A stretch of 64,000 nt of DNA from Streptomyces indicus. GTDB taxonomy: Bacteria > Actinomycetota > Actinomycetes > Streptomycetales > Streptomycetaceae. The position numbers and the translations under genes were made by a program. A model generated the notes under the pieces. It had not been told where the DNA came from. It searched no databases and was given only the letters and a program-made list of their open reading frames with translations. Positions 56,809-64,000 of the stretch are shown here, in pieces; position 1 is the stretch's first letter; every line of letters starts with the position of its first letter. The DNA is taken from the NCBI RefSeq assembly GCF_900100315.1, contig NZ_FNFF01000012.1:1-64000 (forward strand), in the 5' to 3' direction.

Positions 56809-56865
56809 AGCAGCATCGCGGCCCGCCCCAATAACCCCGTGACCAGCCCAAACATGGTGTTCGCC

Positions 56866-56934
56866 GAACGGTCTTGAAAACCGTCGTGGCGCAAGTCACC
56901 GTGGGTTCAAATCCCACACCCACCGCCGCAGGTC
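56866..56934 (+). repeat. attR, 69-bp direct repeat with tRNA-Ser 3' fragment
   Basis: Second copy of the att repeat. It carries the anticodon-to-3'-end part of tRNA-Ser(TGA) but no 5' half, so it is not a tRNA gene. Confidence 0.95.
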
Positions 56935-56946
56935 CCCGAGGACCGT

Positions 56947-56987
56947 ACGAAGGGGGTGTCGCCGGCTCGGCGGCGCCCCTTCTTCGT
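56947..56987 (+). terminator. Original terminator of tRNA-Ser(TGA), now beyond attR
   Basis: Long imperfect stem with ACGAAG/CTTCGT at its base, G-run/C-run middle and GCCG/CGGC top, 13 bp after attR. It would have followed the tRNA before insertion. Confidence 0.65.
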
Positions 56988-57015
56988 GTCTGTCCGCGGC
57001 ACTCCGCGCGGCGGC

Positions 57016-57558
57016 TCAGCCCACCTGCGCGCACACCGCGAAGGCCACCACCTCGAGCGGCTTGGTGCCCTGGTTCACCAGCGTGACGTGCCATTCATCG
57101 CCGACCATCGACGAGGCGGAAATGGTCTGCTCGCCGGGCTCGAACGACTCGCCCCGGTAGTTGAATCCGCCCGAGAGCATGACCTCGTCCGGCCCGCAGG
57201 AGGCCACGTCGGTGCCCTCGGTCCCGGGCGCGACGGACGTCCCCGGCCCGAGGACCTTCCTGATGTTCCGCAGTCCGGGGCCGGTCTCACCCCGCGGCCC
57301 CTCAGGCCCGGGGTCGCCCTGGAACAGCTTCTTGTACTTCGCCGGCTTCCTGGCCAGCAGGGCGTCCAGGTAGCGCTCGAAGTTCTGCTCCAGGCACTCC
57401 TCACAGTCCATGCCGCCGGGTCCCGGGCCGAGGGACGGGGCTTCGGCCCGACCGGCAGTTGCGGGCACGAAAGGGGCTGCGAAGGCCTGGGGGTGGAGGA
57501 ACGCCCCGGTCAGCAGCACCGCTGCGGCGCTCGCGCCGACGAATGTCCTGATCTGCAT
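57016..57558 (-). CDS. Secreted protein related to the collagen-like protein at 60262
   Basis: 180 residues from ATG 57558 with a signal peptide. The mature N terminus (GPGPGGMDCEECLEQNFERYLDALLARKPAKYKKLF) is nearly the same as in the 306-residue collagen-like protein, but the Gly-X-Y stretch is only five triplets (GDPGPEGPRGETGPG). A C-terminal beta domain has two Cys (VASCGPDEVMLSGG ... FAVCAQVG). It looks like a paralogue with a reduced collagen part. Confidence 0.82.
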   Translation of the reverse strand: MQIRTFVGASAAAVLLTGAFLHPQAFAAPFVPATAGRAEAPSLGPGPGGMDCEECLEQNFERYLDALLARKPAKYKKLFQGDPGPEGPRGETGPGLRNIRKVLGPGTSVAPGTEGTDVASCGPDEVMLSGGFNYRGESFEPGEQTISASSMVGDEWHVTLVNQGTKPLEVVAFAVCAQVG

Positions 57559-57798
57559 TCCCCGAGCATGGCGCGCCGCCCGGCGCGGGCCGGGCGCCAC
57601 TCCGTTAGCACGCCCGGAATAGCGCGTTCAACCGACAACCGTATGACGGCTTGTCGGACAGCATGGTCCATGCCGGTCGACAACGGGCGCTCTCCGCACG
57701 AAAGTTGGACCGGATCAGCCGGCGCGGCTCCGTGCGCCCGCCGCGCCGTACGGCCCCGGCTCGCCCGAGGACCGCCGACCCGACCGTGGAGGGACATC

Positions 57799-58719
57799 GT
57801 GACGACGTCGAAGCGCTACGAGCGGCTCGCGCAGATCCGGCGGCTGCATCCGGAGCGTGACGCGCACGAAATCTACCGGCTCATGGTCGCATACGAGTTT
57901 CCCTGGGATGTGACCCGTGCGCTCGAACTCGCCCTCTACCGCACGTATGCCGTGCCGAGCATCGGCCGACTCCTCGCCGAGACGGCAGAGTTGACCGCGC
58001 GTTCGCAGAAGCGGTACGACGACACCGCGCTGCTGCTCGACGCCGTGGTGGAGTTCGGGTTCGGGTCCGGCGAGGGGCGGGCGGCCATCCGGCGGATCAA
58101 CCGGATGCACCGCAGCTACGCCATCTCGAACGACGACATGCGGTACGTCCTGTCGACCTTCGTCGTGATGCCCAAGCGCTGGATCGACGCCTACGGCTGG
58201 CGCCGGCTCTCGCGGCACGAGACGGTCGCCACGGTCACGTACTACCGCACCCTCGGGCGGCACATGGGCATCCAGGACATCCCCGGGAGCTACGAGGAGT
58301 TCGAGGAGTTCCTGGACGCGTACGAGGCCGAGCACTTCGCCTGGGACGCGCGCTCGCGTGAGGTCTCGGACGCCACGATCGCGCTCATGGCCTCCTGGTA
58401 TCCGCGGCCGCTCGCCGGGCTGCTGCGCACGGGCGTGCTCGCGCTCCTGGACGACCACTTGCTGCGCGCCTTCCGCTACGAGGCGCCGCCCGCCCGCACG
58501 CGGTCCCTGGTCCGTGGTGCGGTGCGGCTGCGCGGGCGGGCGGTACGGCTGCTGCCGCCGCGCGGGGCGGCCCACTTCGCGCGCCAGAACCGCGAGATCA
58601 AGGGCTACCCCGGCTATCCCGAGGGCTACCGCATCGAGGACCTCGGCACGCGCCCGCAGCCGGGGATGAAGGGCTGCCCGGTGGAACTCGGTCACCTCAG
58701 CAGGACATCGACCGAGTGA
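57799..58719 (+). CDS. MpaB-family oxygenase (DUF2236) protein
   Basis: 306 residues from GTG 57799 behind GGAGGG. DUF2236 is the heme-b oxygenase fold of latex-clearing protein and mycophenolic-acid MpaB. Block: LALYRTYAVPSIGRLLAETAELTARSQKRYDDTALLLDAVVEFGFGSGEGRAAIRRINRMHRSYAISNDDMRYVLSTFVVMPKRW. The NRMHRSYxISNDDMRYVLSTF segment carries the probable heme-ligand His and redox residues. No signal peptide; substrate unknown. Confidence 0.87.
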   Translation: MTTSKRYERLAQIRRLHPERDAHEIYRLMVAYEFPWDVTRALELALYRTYAVPSIGRLLAETAELTARSQKRYDDTALLLDAVVEFGFGSGEGRAAIRRINRMHRSYAISNDDMRYVLSTFVVMPKRWIDAYGWRRLSRHETVATVTYYRTLGRHMGIQDIPGSYEEFEEFLDAYEAEHFAWDARSREVSDATIALMASWYPRPLAGLLRTGVLALLDDHLLRAFRYEAPPARTRSLVRGAVRLRGRAVRLLPPRGAAHFARQNREIKGYPGYPEGYRIEDLGTRPQPGMKGCPVELGHLSRTSTE

Positions 58720-58813
58720 CCGTGGCCGGGCACGGAGTGGCGCGCGTGAAATGGCGGGGCGAGGGGAGCAAGGTCGGGGCGTGAACCCGCCCATTCCCCT
58801 CAAAGGACCTCTC

Positions 58814-59263
58814 ATGCACCAGACTTCGGCTCGCGTCGCGCTCGTGAGCGCCGGGCTTCTGCTCTCCGTCGTCCCGGCCGGTGCCGCCTCGGCCGGCACG
58901 ATGGACGGCCCGGCGGGCTGCCCGGCCGGCGACAGCGGCCAGGCCCCCACGCTGACCGTGCACACGGCCACCCGGTCCGTGACCGCGCAGGAGGAGTTCC
59001 GGGTGCGCGGGCAGGCCGAGTCCTTCCCCGCGGGCACCGAAGTGACCCTGCAGCAGCGGCAGAAGAAGGGCTGGGTCAGCCTGCCGGCGAAGGTGCACAC
59101 CCGGTCCGACGGCACGTACAGCATGCGCGTGAAGCTCGGCATGAAGGGCCACAACGACCTGCGCGTCATCGCCTGCGCGGCGCCGGAGTCGGACGCCTAC
59201 ACGCTGCGCAACTCGGCCCCGGTCTGCGCCACTTCGGACCCGGTCCAGGTCATCGTGCGCTGA
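58814..59263 (+). CDS. Small secreted protein
   Basis: 149 residues from ATG 58814 behind AAAGGA. The signal peptide ends about ASA-G34. The mature chain is a single Ig-like beta domain (TLTVHTATRSVTAQEEFRVRGQAESFPAGTEVTLQQRQKKGWVSL, TRSDGTYSMRVKLGMKG) with three Cys. Function unknown. Confidence 0.78.
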   Translation: MHQTSARVALVSAGLLLSVVPAGAASAGTMDGPAGCPAGDSGQAPTLTVHTATRSVTAQEEFRVRGQAESFPAGTEVTLQQRQKKGWVSLPAKVHTRSDGTYSMRVKLGMKGHNDLRVIACAAPESDAYTLRNSAPVCATSDPVQVIVR

Positions 59264-59288
59264 CGGTCAGCAGGACGGACCGTCGGGG

Positions 59289-60053
59289 TCAGGCGGGCTT
59301 GCGGCCGAAGACGTACACGCGTGTGCCCTTGCCCGCCTTGCGCCACAGCGCCGCCGCGTCGCCCGGGCGCATGTTGACGCAGCCGTGCGAGCCGGGCGGC
59401 GCGTAGATCGAGCCGTAGTGTCCGTGGAAGGCCTGGCCCCCGGAGAAGAACTGCGACCACGGCATGGGCGCGTTGTCGTACAGCGTCGACCAGTGGAAGC
59501 GGACCCGTGCGTACACCCGGAACCATCCGGTACGCGTACGGTACTTGGGCGCCCCGGACCGCATCGGCCGTGCCTTGAACGTCACCTTGCCGCCCTTCTG
59601 CACCCACACCAGCTGCCGCGTCAGGTCCACGCAGATCAGGCTGTACGGGGTGCGCGGACAGCGGCGCCCGCGGTTGGGATGTGCACGCTCGTCGAGGAGC
59701 CGGGCGGTCCCCCAGGTCACCCGCCCCGCGTAGCCCACCGCGTGCCGGATCCCGTACCGCTGCTGGAAGCGCTGGATGGCCTTGCAGTCCGCGGGCGACT
59801 GCTTCCCGTCGACCCGCAGCCTGAGATAGCGCTCCAACTGCCGCTGGTGCGGGCCTGCTTGGGCGGTGCAGAACGGCGGCCGCTTCTTCTTCTCGTACGG
59901 CGGCCACTGCTCCTGTTCCGGCACCTTCATCCGCGGCTTCGGCGGCTTCGGCGCCGCGGCAGCGTCGGCGGCGGGTGCCTGACCGGTGAGCGGCAGGAGC
60001 GTGGCGAGCAGCACGATCAGGGTGACGGCGATGCGGCGCGGGCTCAGCCGCAT
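59289..60053 (-). CDS. L,D-transpeptidase (YkuD)
   Basis: 254 residues, signal peptide about 1-32. Peptidoglycan-binding-like helices (LERYLRLRVDGKQSPADCKAIQRFQQRYGIRHAVGYAG) precede the YkuD domain (CVDLTRQLVWVQKGGKV, HGHYGSIYAPPGSHGCVNMRPGDAAALW). The Cys of HGCVN is the nucleophile that makes 3-3 peptidoglycan cross-links, or links proteins to the wall. Acts outside the membrane. Convergent with the small secreted protein. Confidence 0.93.
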   Translation of the reverse strand: MRLSPRRIAVTLIVLLATLLPLTGQAPAADAAAAPKPPKPRMKVPEQEQWPPYEKKKRPPFCTAQAGPHQRQLERYLRLRVDGKQSPADCKAIQRFQQRYGIRHAVGYAGRVTWGTARLLDERAHPNRGRRCPRTPYSLICVDLTRQLVWVQKGGKVTFKARPMRSGAPKYRTRTGWFRVYARVRFHWSTLYDNAPMPWSQFFSGGQAFHGHYGSIYAPPGSHGCVNMRPGDAAALWRKAGKGTRVYVFGRKPA

Positions 60054-60261
60054 GGGGACCCCCAGTCCTCGAGGAGAGACGCCCCGCCGTGGGGATCACG
60101 TGCGGGCAGGCAGCAGAATCACCCCGAGTGGCTGGAAACCGCCGTACATCCGACAGTGTCGCCGAACCGGAAATCCGTTCATCGGCTGATCGAGTTGAGT
60201 TGAGCGCGTCGGCGTAGCGGTATGCCGTTGCGAGGGCGCCACGGGTCCGATGCTGGGCCGC

Positions 60262-61182
60262 ATGAAGATCAGAAACTTCACCACGGCCGGCGTCACGGGG
60301 CTCGTCCTCGCCGGCGCCGCACTCGCCCCCGTCCCCGCGTTCGCCGCCGCTTCGGCACCCTCGGACACCCAGGTCCAGGAGATGGGCCCCGGCCCCGGCA
60401 TGGACTGCGAGGAGTGCCTGGAGAACAACCTCGAGCGCTACCTCGACGCCCTCCTGAAGAAGGAGAAGGCCAAGTACAGCAAGCTGTTCAAGGGCGAGAA
60501 GGGTGACCCCGGCACGCCGGGTGGCCCGGCCGGTCCCGCAGGTCCGGCCGGCCCGGCCGGTCCCGCCGGCCTGCAGGGTCCCGCCGGCAAGAACGGGCTG
60601 TCCGCGTCCGAGGAGTGGTTGAAGGACAACCCCACCAAGTCCCGCGCCGACTACACCGCCTCCCTGAAAGGCCCCAAGGGCGACAAGGGTGACAAGGGTG
60701 ACACCGGAGCCAGGGGTGCCACCGGCGCCACCGGCCCGGCAGGGGCCAAGGGCGACAAAGGCGACCCCGGGGCGCCCGGCGTGAAGGGCGACAAGGGCGA
60801 CAAGGGCGACACCGGCGCCACCGGCTCGGCAGGGGCCAAGGGCGACAAGGGAGACCCCGGGACGCCCGGCGTGAAGGGCGACAAGGGTGACAAGGGTGAC
60901 AAGGGCGACACCGGGCCCGCGCTGACGCCGACCATGCGCACCGTCACGGGCTCCCCTGTCAGCGTCCCGGCGGGCCGCACGGTCCAGGTGTCCACGCCCA
61001 CCTGCGCCGCAGGCGAGTTCGCCGTCAACAGCGGCTTCGGCGTGGGCGCCCCGTCCGAAGGCCGCCTGTCGGTGGGCCGGGCGGCCGTCCAGGCCAACGG
61101 ATCCACGACCTACGGCCTCAAGAACACCTCGTCCACGGCCGAGACCGTCGCTCCCCAGACCGTCTGCATGAAGTTCAGCTGA
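60262..61182 (+). CDS. Secreted collagen-like protein
   Basis: 306 residues from ATG 60262. Signal peptide about 1-28 (FAAAS). A short domain GPGPGMDCEECLENNLERYLDALLKKEKAKYSKLFKG comes first. Gly-X-Y triplets run in two blocks (about 75-108 and 138-225), rich in GPAGPA and GDKGDKGDT, separated by LSASEEWLKDNPTKSRADYTASLKG, a segment also known from phage fibre proteins. The C terminus is a globular trimer-type domain with two Cys. Likely a wall-surface fibre. Confidence 0.9.
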   Translation: MKIRNFTTAGVTGLVLAGAALAPVPAFAAASAPSDTQVQEMGPGPGMDCEECLENNLERYLDALLKKEKAKYSKLFKGEKGDPGTPGGPAGPAGPAGPAGPAGLQGPAGKNGLSASEEWLKDNPTKSRADYTASLKGPKGDKGDKGDTGARGATGATGPAGAKGDKGDPGAPGVKGDKGDKGDTGATGSAGAKGDKGDPGTPGVKGDKGDKGDKGDTGPALTPTMRTVTGSPVSVPAGRTVQVSTPTCAAGEFAVNSGFGVGAPSEGRLSVGRAAVQANGSTTYGLKNTSSTAETVAPQTVCMKFS

Positions 61183-61209
61183 CGCTCACACCCTGAGGCG
61201 CGGCCCCAC

Positions 61210-61250
61210 GGCGAAGGGGTGCTCCGGTTCTCCCGGAGCACCCCTTCGCC
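61210..61250. terminator. Bidirectional terminator between collagen-like and HtrA genes
   Basis: Perfect 18-bp stem (61210-61227 with 61233-61250), five-base loop, between convergent genes. Confidence 0.9.
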
Positions 61251-61265
61251 ATGCCTGGCGCAGGC

Positions 61266-62879
61266 TCAGTTCCCCTCGCCCTTGCTGCCGAGCACCACGT
61301 CGACCGTGTGCTCCTTGCCGTCGCGCTCGTACGTCAGCTTCACGGTGTCGCCCGGCTTGTGGTTCCAGATCTCGCTGATCAGGGTCGGGCCGCTGTCGAT
61401 CGGGCGGTCGTTCAGCTTGGTGATGAGGTCGCCCGGCTCGAGACCCGCCTTGTCCGCGGGGCCGCCCGGCGTGACCGGCGCGGTGTTGCCCGTGCCCTGT
61501 TCCGTGATGCGGGCGCCGCCGTCACGGCTGGTCTCGTCGATGGAGACCGACGCGCCGATCATCGGGTACGTGGCCTTGCCGTTCTCGATCAGCTGCTTGG
61601 CCACGTTCTTCGCCTGGTTGATCGGGATCGCGAAACCGAGACCGATCGAACCGGCCTGCTGGCCGCCCATGCCCTGACCGGCCGACTGGATCGCCGAGTT
61701 GATGCCGATCACCGCGCCGCGCGCGTCGAGCAGCGGACCGCCCGAGTTGCCCGGGTTGATCGAGGCGTCGGTCTGCAGGGCGCTCATGTACGAGCGGCTC
61801 TGGCCGCCGTCGCTGGAGGCGACCGGGCGGTTCTTGGCCGAGACGATGCCGGTGGTCACGGTGTTGGAGAGCCCGAACGGAGCGCCGATCGCGATCGTCG
61901 AGTCGCCCACCGCGACCTTGTCCGAGTTGCCGAGCGCGAGCGGCTTGAGACCGGAGGCGTTCTTCAGCTTGAGCACGGCCACGTCGTAACCCTGCGCCCG
62001 GCCGATCACCTCGGCCTCGTACTTCTTGCCGTTGGAGAACGTGGCCGAGAGCTTGCCGCCCTGCGCCGCCGTCGCCACCACGTGGTTGTTGGTGAGGATG
62101 TGGCCCTCGCGGTCGTACACGAACCCGGTGCCCGTGCCGCCCTCGCCGTCGCCGCCCTGCGCGTCGATGGTCACGACGCTCGGCAGCGCCTTCGCGGCGA
62201 TGTCCGCGACGGTGCCCGGCTCGCGCTTGAGGTCGGCCGGGGTGTCCGAGGCGGAGACGGTGGTCGAGTCCGTGCTGTTGTCGTTGCGCTCGGCGGCCCA
62301 GTAGCCGATGCCGCCGCCGACACCGCCGGCCACCAGGGCCGCGGCGAGCGCGGCCGCGACGAGGCCGCCCTTGCGGGACTTGGGGGACACGGGGGCCGGC
62401 TGGTACGAGGCACCCCACTCCTGGCCGCCCCCGCCGTTCGCGTACGAAGGGGTGGCGGGCGGCTGCGGAGGCCAGCCGCCCGCGTGCTGTCCTGCCGGGG
62501 CTCCGGCCTGGTGTCCTGCCTGGTGTCCGGGCTGCTGTCCCGCCGGCGGTCCGTACGGCGCACCGGCCGGGGAAGCCGGGGAACCTTCCGCGGCTCCGAC
62601 TCCGGCTCCCGTCGGCGTGCCACCCTGCGCGGACTGCGGAGCATCCGCCGGCGGGACCGGCGGCAGCTGCGCCGTCTCGCCGGAGGCCACCGGCGGCAGC
62701 GGGGCGGTCACGTGCTCGTCCGCGGCGGGAGCCCTCGTACCGGAGGAACCCCCGGCAGCACCCGCGGCGCCGCTTCCGGAGGCACCGGAAGCGGCGGGAG
62801 CAGCGGGAGAACTCGACGGAGGCGCAGGAGGTACGGACGGGGCGGGGGGAACCTCGTTGCCCTCGTTCTCGGTGCTCAC
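61266..62879 (-). CDS. Membrane-anchored HtrA-type serine protease with PDZ domain
   Basis: 537 residues. A disordered Pro/Ala/Gly/Gln-rich cytoplasmic part (about 1-165), one membrane span (KGGLVAAALAAALVAGGVGGGIGYWAA), then the trypsin-like domain with His in ILTNNHVVATA, Asp in GYDVAVLKLK and Ser in PGNSGGPLLD, and a C-terminal PDZ (GPADKAGLEPGDLITKLNDRPI). It degrades or holds misfolded exported proteins. Intact and of usual length for Streptomyces. Confidence 0.95.
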   Translation of the reverse strand: MSTENEGNEVPPAPSVPPAPPSSSPAAPAASGASGSGAAGAAGGSSGTRAPAADEHVTAPLPPVASGETAQLPPVPPADAPQSAQGGTPTGAGVGAAEGSPASPAGAPYGPPAGQQPGHQAGHQAGAPAGQHAGGWPPQPPATPSYANGGGGQEWGASYQPAPVSPKSRKGGLVAAALAAALVAGGVGGGIGYWAAERNDNSTDSTTVSASDTPADLKREPGTVADIAAKALPSVVTIDAQGGDGEGGTGTGFVYDREGHILTNNHVVATAAQGGKLSATFSNGKKYEAEVIGRAQGYDVAVLKLKNASGLKPLALGNSDKVAVGDSTIAIGAPFGLSNTVTTGIVSAKNRPVASSDGGQSRSYMSALQTDASINPGNSGGPLLDARGAVIGINSAIQSAGQGMGGQQAGSIGLGFAIPINQAKNVAKQLIENGKATYPMIGASVSIDETSRDGGARITEQGTGNTAPVTPGGPADKAGLEPGDLITKLNDRPIDSGPTLISEIWNHKPGDTVKLTYERDGKEHTVDVVLGSKGEGN

Positions 62880-63023
62880 AGCTCTACTCCTCGATCCACG
62901 GCGTCTGTGTCTTCTTCATCCGGCCGCACTTGTGTCCGCAAGCCTTTCCCACCGGACGTCAGGGCACCATAAGCCGCACCTGTGCGTCCGACGCCCATCC
63001 TCGGCGGGCGCCGGAAGCGGCGC

Positions 63024-63078
63024 ATCCGCTGAGCCCCCGTCAGGAAACGCTGCGGATCCGCTGAGCCCTCGTCAGGAA
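63024..63078. repeat. Two direct 23-bp repeats
   Basis: 63024-63046 and 63056-63078 are identical except for one base (core ATCCGCTGAGCCC and CGTCAGGAA). They lie between the divergent protease and phosphodiesterase genes, 46 bp before the latter, and may be regulator sites. Confidence 0.6.
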
Positions 63079-63123
63079 CCCGGCGTACGCCACGGGTACC
63101 CCGCGAAGTGACACCATGTCGCG

Positions 63124-63939
63124 GTGACTTCCGCACGAACCCCGCAGCCCTCGGGGCGCGATCCCCGCTCGATCCAGGTCGTCGCGCACCGGGGTGCCTC
63201 CGAGGACGCCCCCGAGCACACCCTCACCGCGTACAAGAGAGCGATCGAGGACGGCGCGGACGCGCTGGAATGCGATGTCCGGCTCACGGCCGACGGACAC
63301 CTCGTGTGTGTCCACGACCGGCGCGTCAACCGTACGTCAAACGGCCGCGGAGCCGTCTCCGCGCTCGAGCTCGCCGACCTCGCCGCACTCGACTTCGGCT
63401 CCTGGAAGAACAGGGAGGACGGACCGGAGTGGGAGGACACCTCCGTCCTCACCCTGGAGCGGCTGCTCGAACTGGTCGCGGACGCCGGCCGGCCCGTGGA
63501 GCTCGCCATCGAGACCAAGCACCCCACTCGCTGGGCGGGCCAGGTGGAGGAGCGGCTGCTCCTGCTGCTCAAGCGCTTCGGCCTGGACGCGCCCAAGACG
63601 CCGGCGGATTCTCCGGTACGGGTGATGAGCTTCTCCGCGCGTTCCCTGCAACGGGTCCGGGCGGGCGCACCCCAGCTGCCGACGGTCCATCTGGTCCAGT
63701 TCCTGACCCCGCGCATGCGGGACGGGCGGCTGCCGGAAGGGGTACGGATCGCGGGGCCCGGCATCCGGCTCGTACGGAACAACCCCGCGTACATCGAGAA
63801 GCTCCAGCGGGCCGGGCACCAAGTGCACGTGTGGACGGTGAACGAACCGGCGGACGTGGACCTCTGCGTCCGGCTCGGCATCGACGCGATCATCACCAAC
63901 CGGCCGCGCGCGGTCCTCGAACAGCTCGGCCGCCGCTGA
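63124..63939 (+). CDS. Glycerophosphodiester phosphodiesterase
   Basis: 271 residues from GTG 63124. Hydrolyses glycerophosphodiesters to glycerol 3-phosphate and an alcohol. Catalytic blocks: AHRGASEDAPEHT (His22, Arg23), ALECDVRLTADGHLVCVHD (Glu49, Asp51, His64), IETKHP and WTVNEPADVD. There is no signal peptide, so it is cytoplasmic. It is divergent from the HtrA-type gene. Confidence 0.94.
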   Translation: MTSARTPQPSGRDPRSIQVVAHRGASEDAPEHTLTAYKRAIEDGADALECDVRLTADGHLVCVHDRRVNRTSNGRGAVSALELADLAALDFGSWKNREDGPEWEDTSVLTLERLLELVADAGRPVELAIETKHPTRWAGQVEERLLLLLKRFGLDAPKTPADSPVRVMSFSARSLQRVRAGAPQLPTVHLVQFLTPRMRDGRLPEGVRIAGPGIRLVRNNPAYIEKLQRAGHQVHVWTVNEPADVDLCVRLGIDAIITNRPRAVLEQLGRR

Positions 63940-64000
63940 GCCGTGCCGGAAGCCGCGCCGGCCGGGCCGTGACGGAAGCCGGGCGGGCCTTGCCGGGACG

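Larger units (their letters stand above)
38771..56865. mobile_element. Actinomycete integrative and conjugative element (AICE), 18.1 kb
   Basis: Bounded by identical 69-bp direct repeats at 38771-38839 and 56866-56934, of which the left one completes tRNA-Ser(TGA). It encodes a tyrosine integrase and excisionase next to the left end, a replication module (primase-polymerase, helicase-like ATPase, iterons), spread-type membrane proteins, an FtsK/TraB double-stranded DNA translocase, a KorSA-like GntR repressor with operators, and a cargo group at the right end. This is the full set for excision, rolling or theta-type replication and intermycelial transfer. No gene is visibly broken, so it is probably functional. 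GC content of the cargo group is visibly lower than that of the core. Confidence 0.95.

Noticed and set aside
56866..56934. A second tRNA-Ser(TGA) gene
   Set aside because: Only the 3' 60 nt are present, preceded by unrelated sequence. It is the right att repeat.

Overview
The window is typical Streptomyces chromosome: very high GC, GTG/TTG starts, strong wobble-position GC bias, purine-rich ribosome binding sites, and a gene order (upp, tadA, sigF, sigN ... HtrA-type protease, glycerophosphodiesterase) that I recall from the oriC-proximal arm of S. coelicolor, in the opposite orientation. A parS-like site at 28298-28313 fits a position not far from the replication origin. No species can be named from the sequence alone.

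Layout. 1-9.0 kb: a truncated Pro/Ala-rich gene, VapB-family-like protein, LytR_C protein, upp, tadA with its partner gene, tRNA-Ser(CGA), a secreted FG-GAP repeat protein and two SigB-type sigma factors (sigF, sigN). 9.1-23.5 kb: a lipoprotein, a MarR/MFS exporter pair whose exporter carries three extracellular-type beta-sandwich repeats, a YceI protein with the same added domain, an F420-type oxidoreductase, a TetR/MFS pair with a clear palindromic operator, a response regulator with no kinase beside it, several small enzymes (ABM, DUF2797, DUF1089, DUF1330, DUF1905, DinB), tRNA-Arg, tRNA-Ser(GCT) and a subtilisin-inhibitor protein. 23.7-28.3 kb: one 1508-residue PAS/pseudo-kinase/receiver protein. 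28.4-36.9 kb: acyl-CoA ligase, SigE-type sigma factor, DUF1906 secreted protein, and a five-gene translationally coupled operon that matches the mycobacterial igr (steroid side-chain) operon minus its P450.

38.77-56.93 kb is an 18.1-kb integrative and conjugative element (AICE) inserted in the 3' end of tRNA-Ser(TGA), bounded by identical 69-bp direct repeats. From left to right it holds int and xis, an iteron-rich putative origin, a helicase-like ATPase and a primase-polymerase, a chain of small spread-type proteins, an FtsK/TraB translocase with CTAGCG repeats just beyond its 3' end (candidate clt), a long operon of accessory transfer-region genes including two different zinc metallopeptidases, a DUF4097 protein and a lone RapZ C-terminal domain, a divergent KorSA-like GntR regulator with three ACCTAGGT operators, and a rightward cargo group (class IV aminotransferase, HTH-SUMF1 fusion, two unknown proteins). 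Three copies of one hairpin lie in front of three AICE genes and are not explained by any annotated feature.

57-64 kb returns to core chromosome: two related collagen-like secreted proteins, an MpaB-family (DUF2236) protein, a small secreted protein, an L,D-transpeptidase, a membrane-anchored HtrA-type serine protease and a glycerophosphodiester phosphodiesterase. The last 61 bases hold nothing I recognise.
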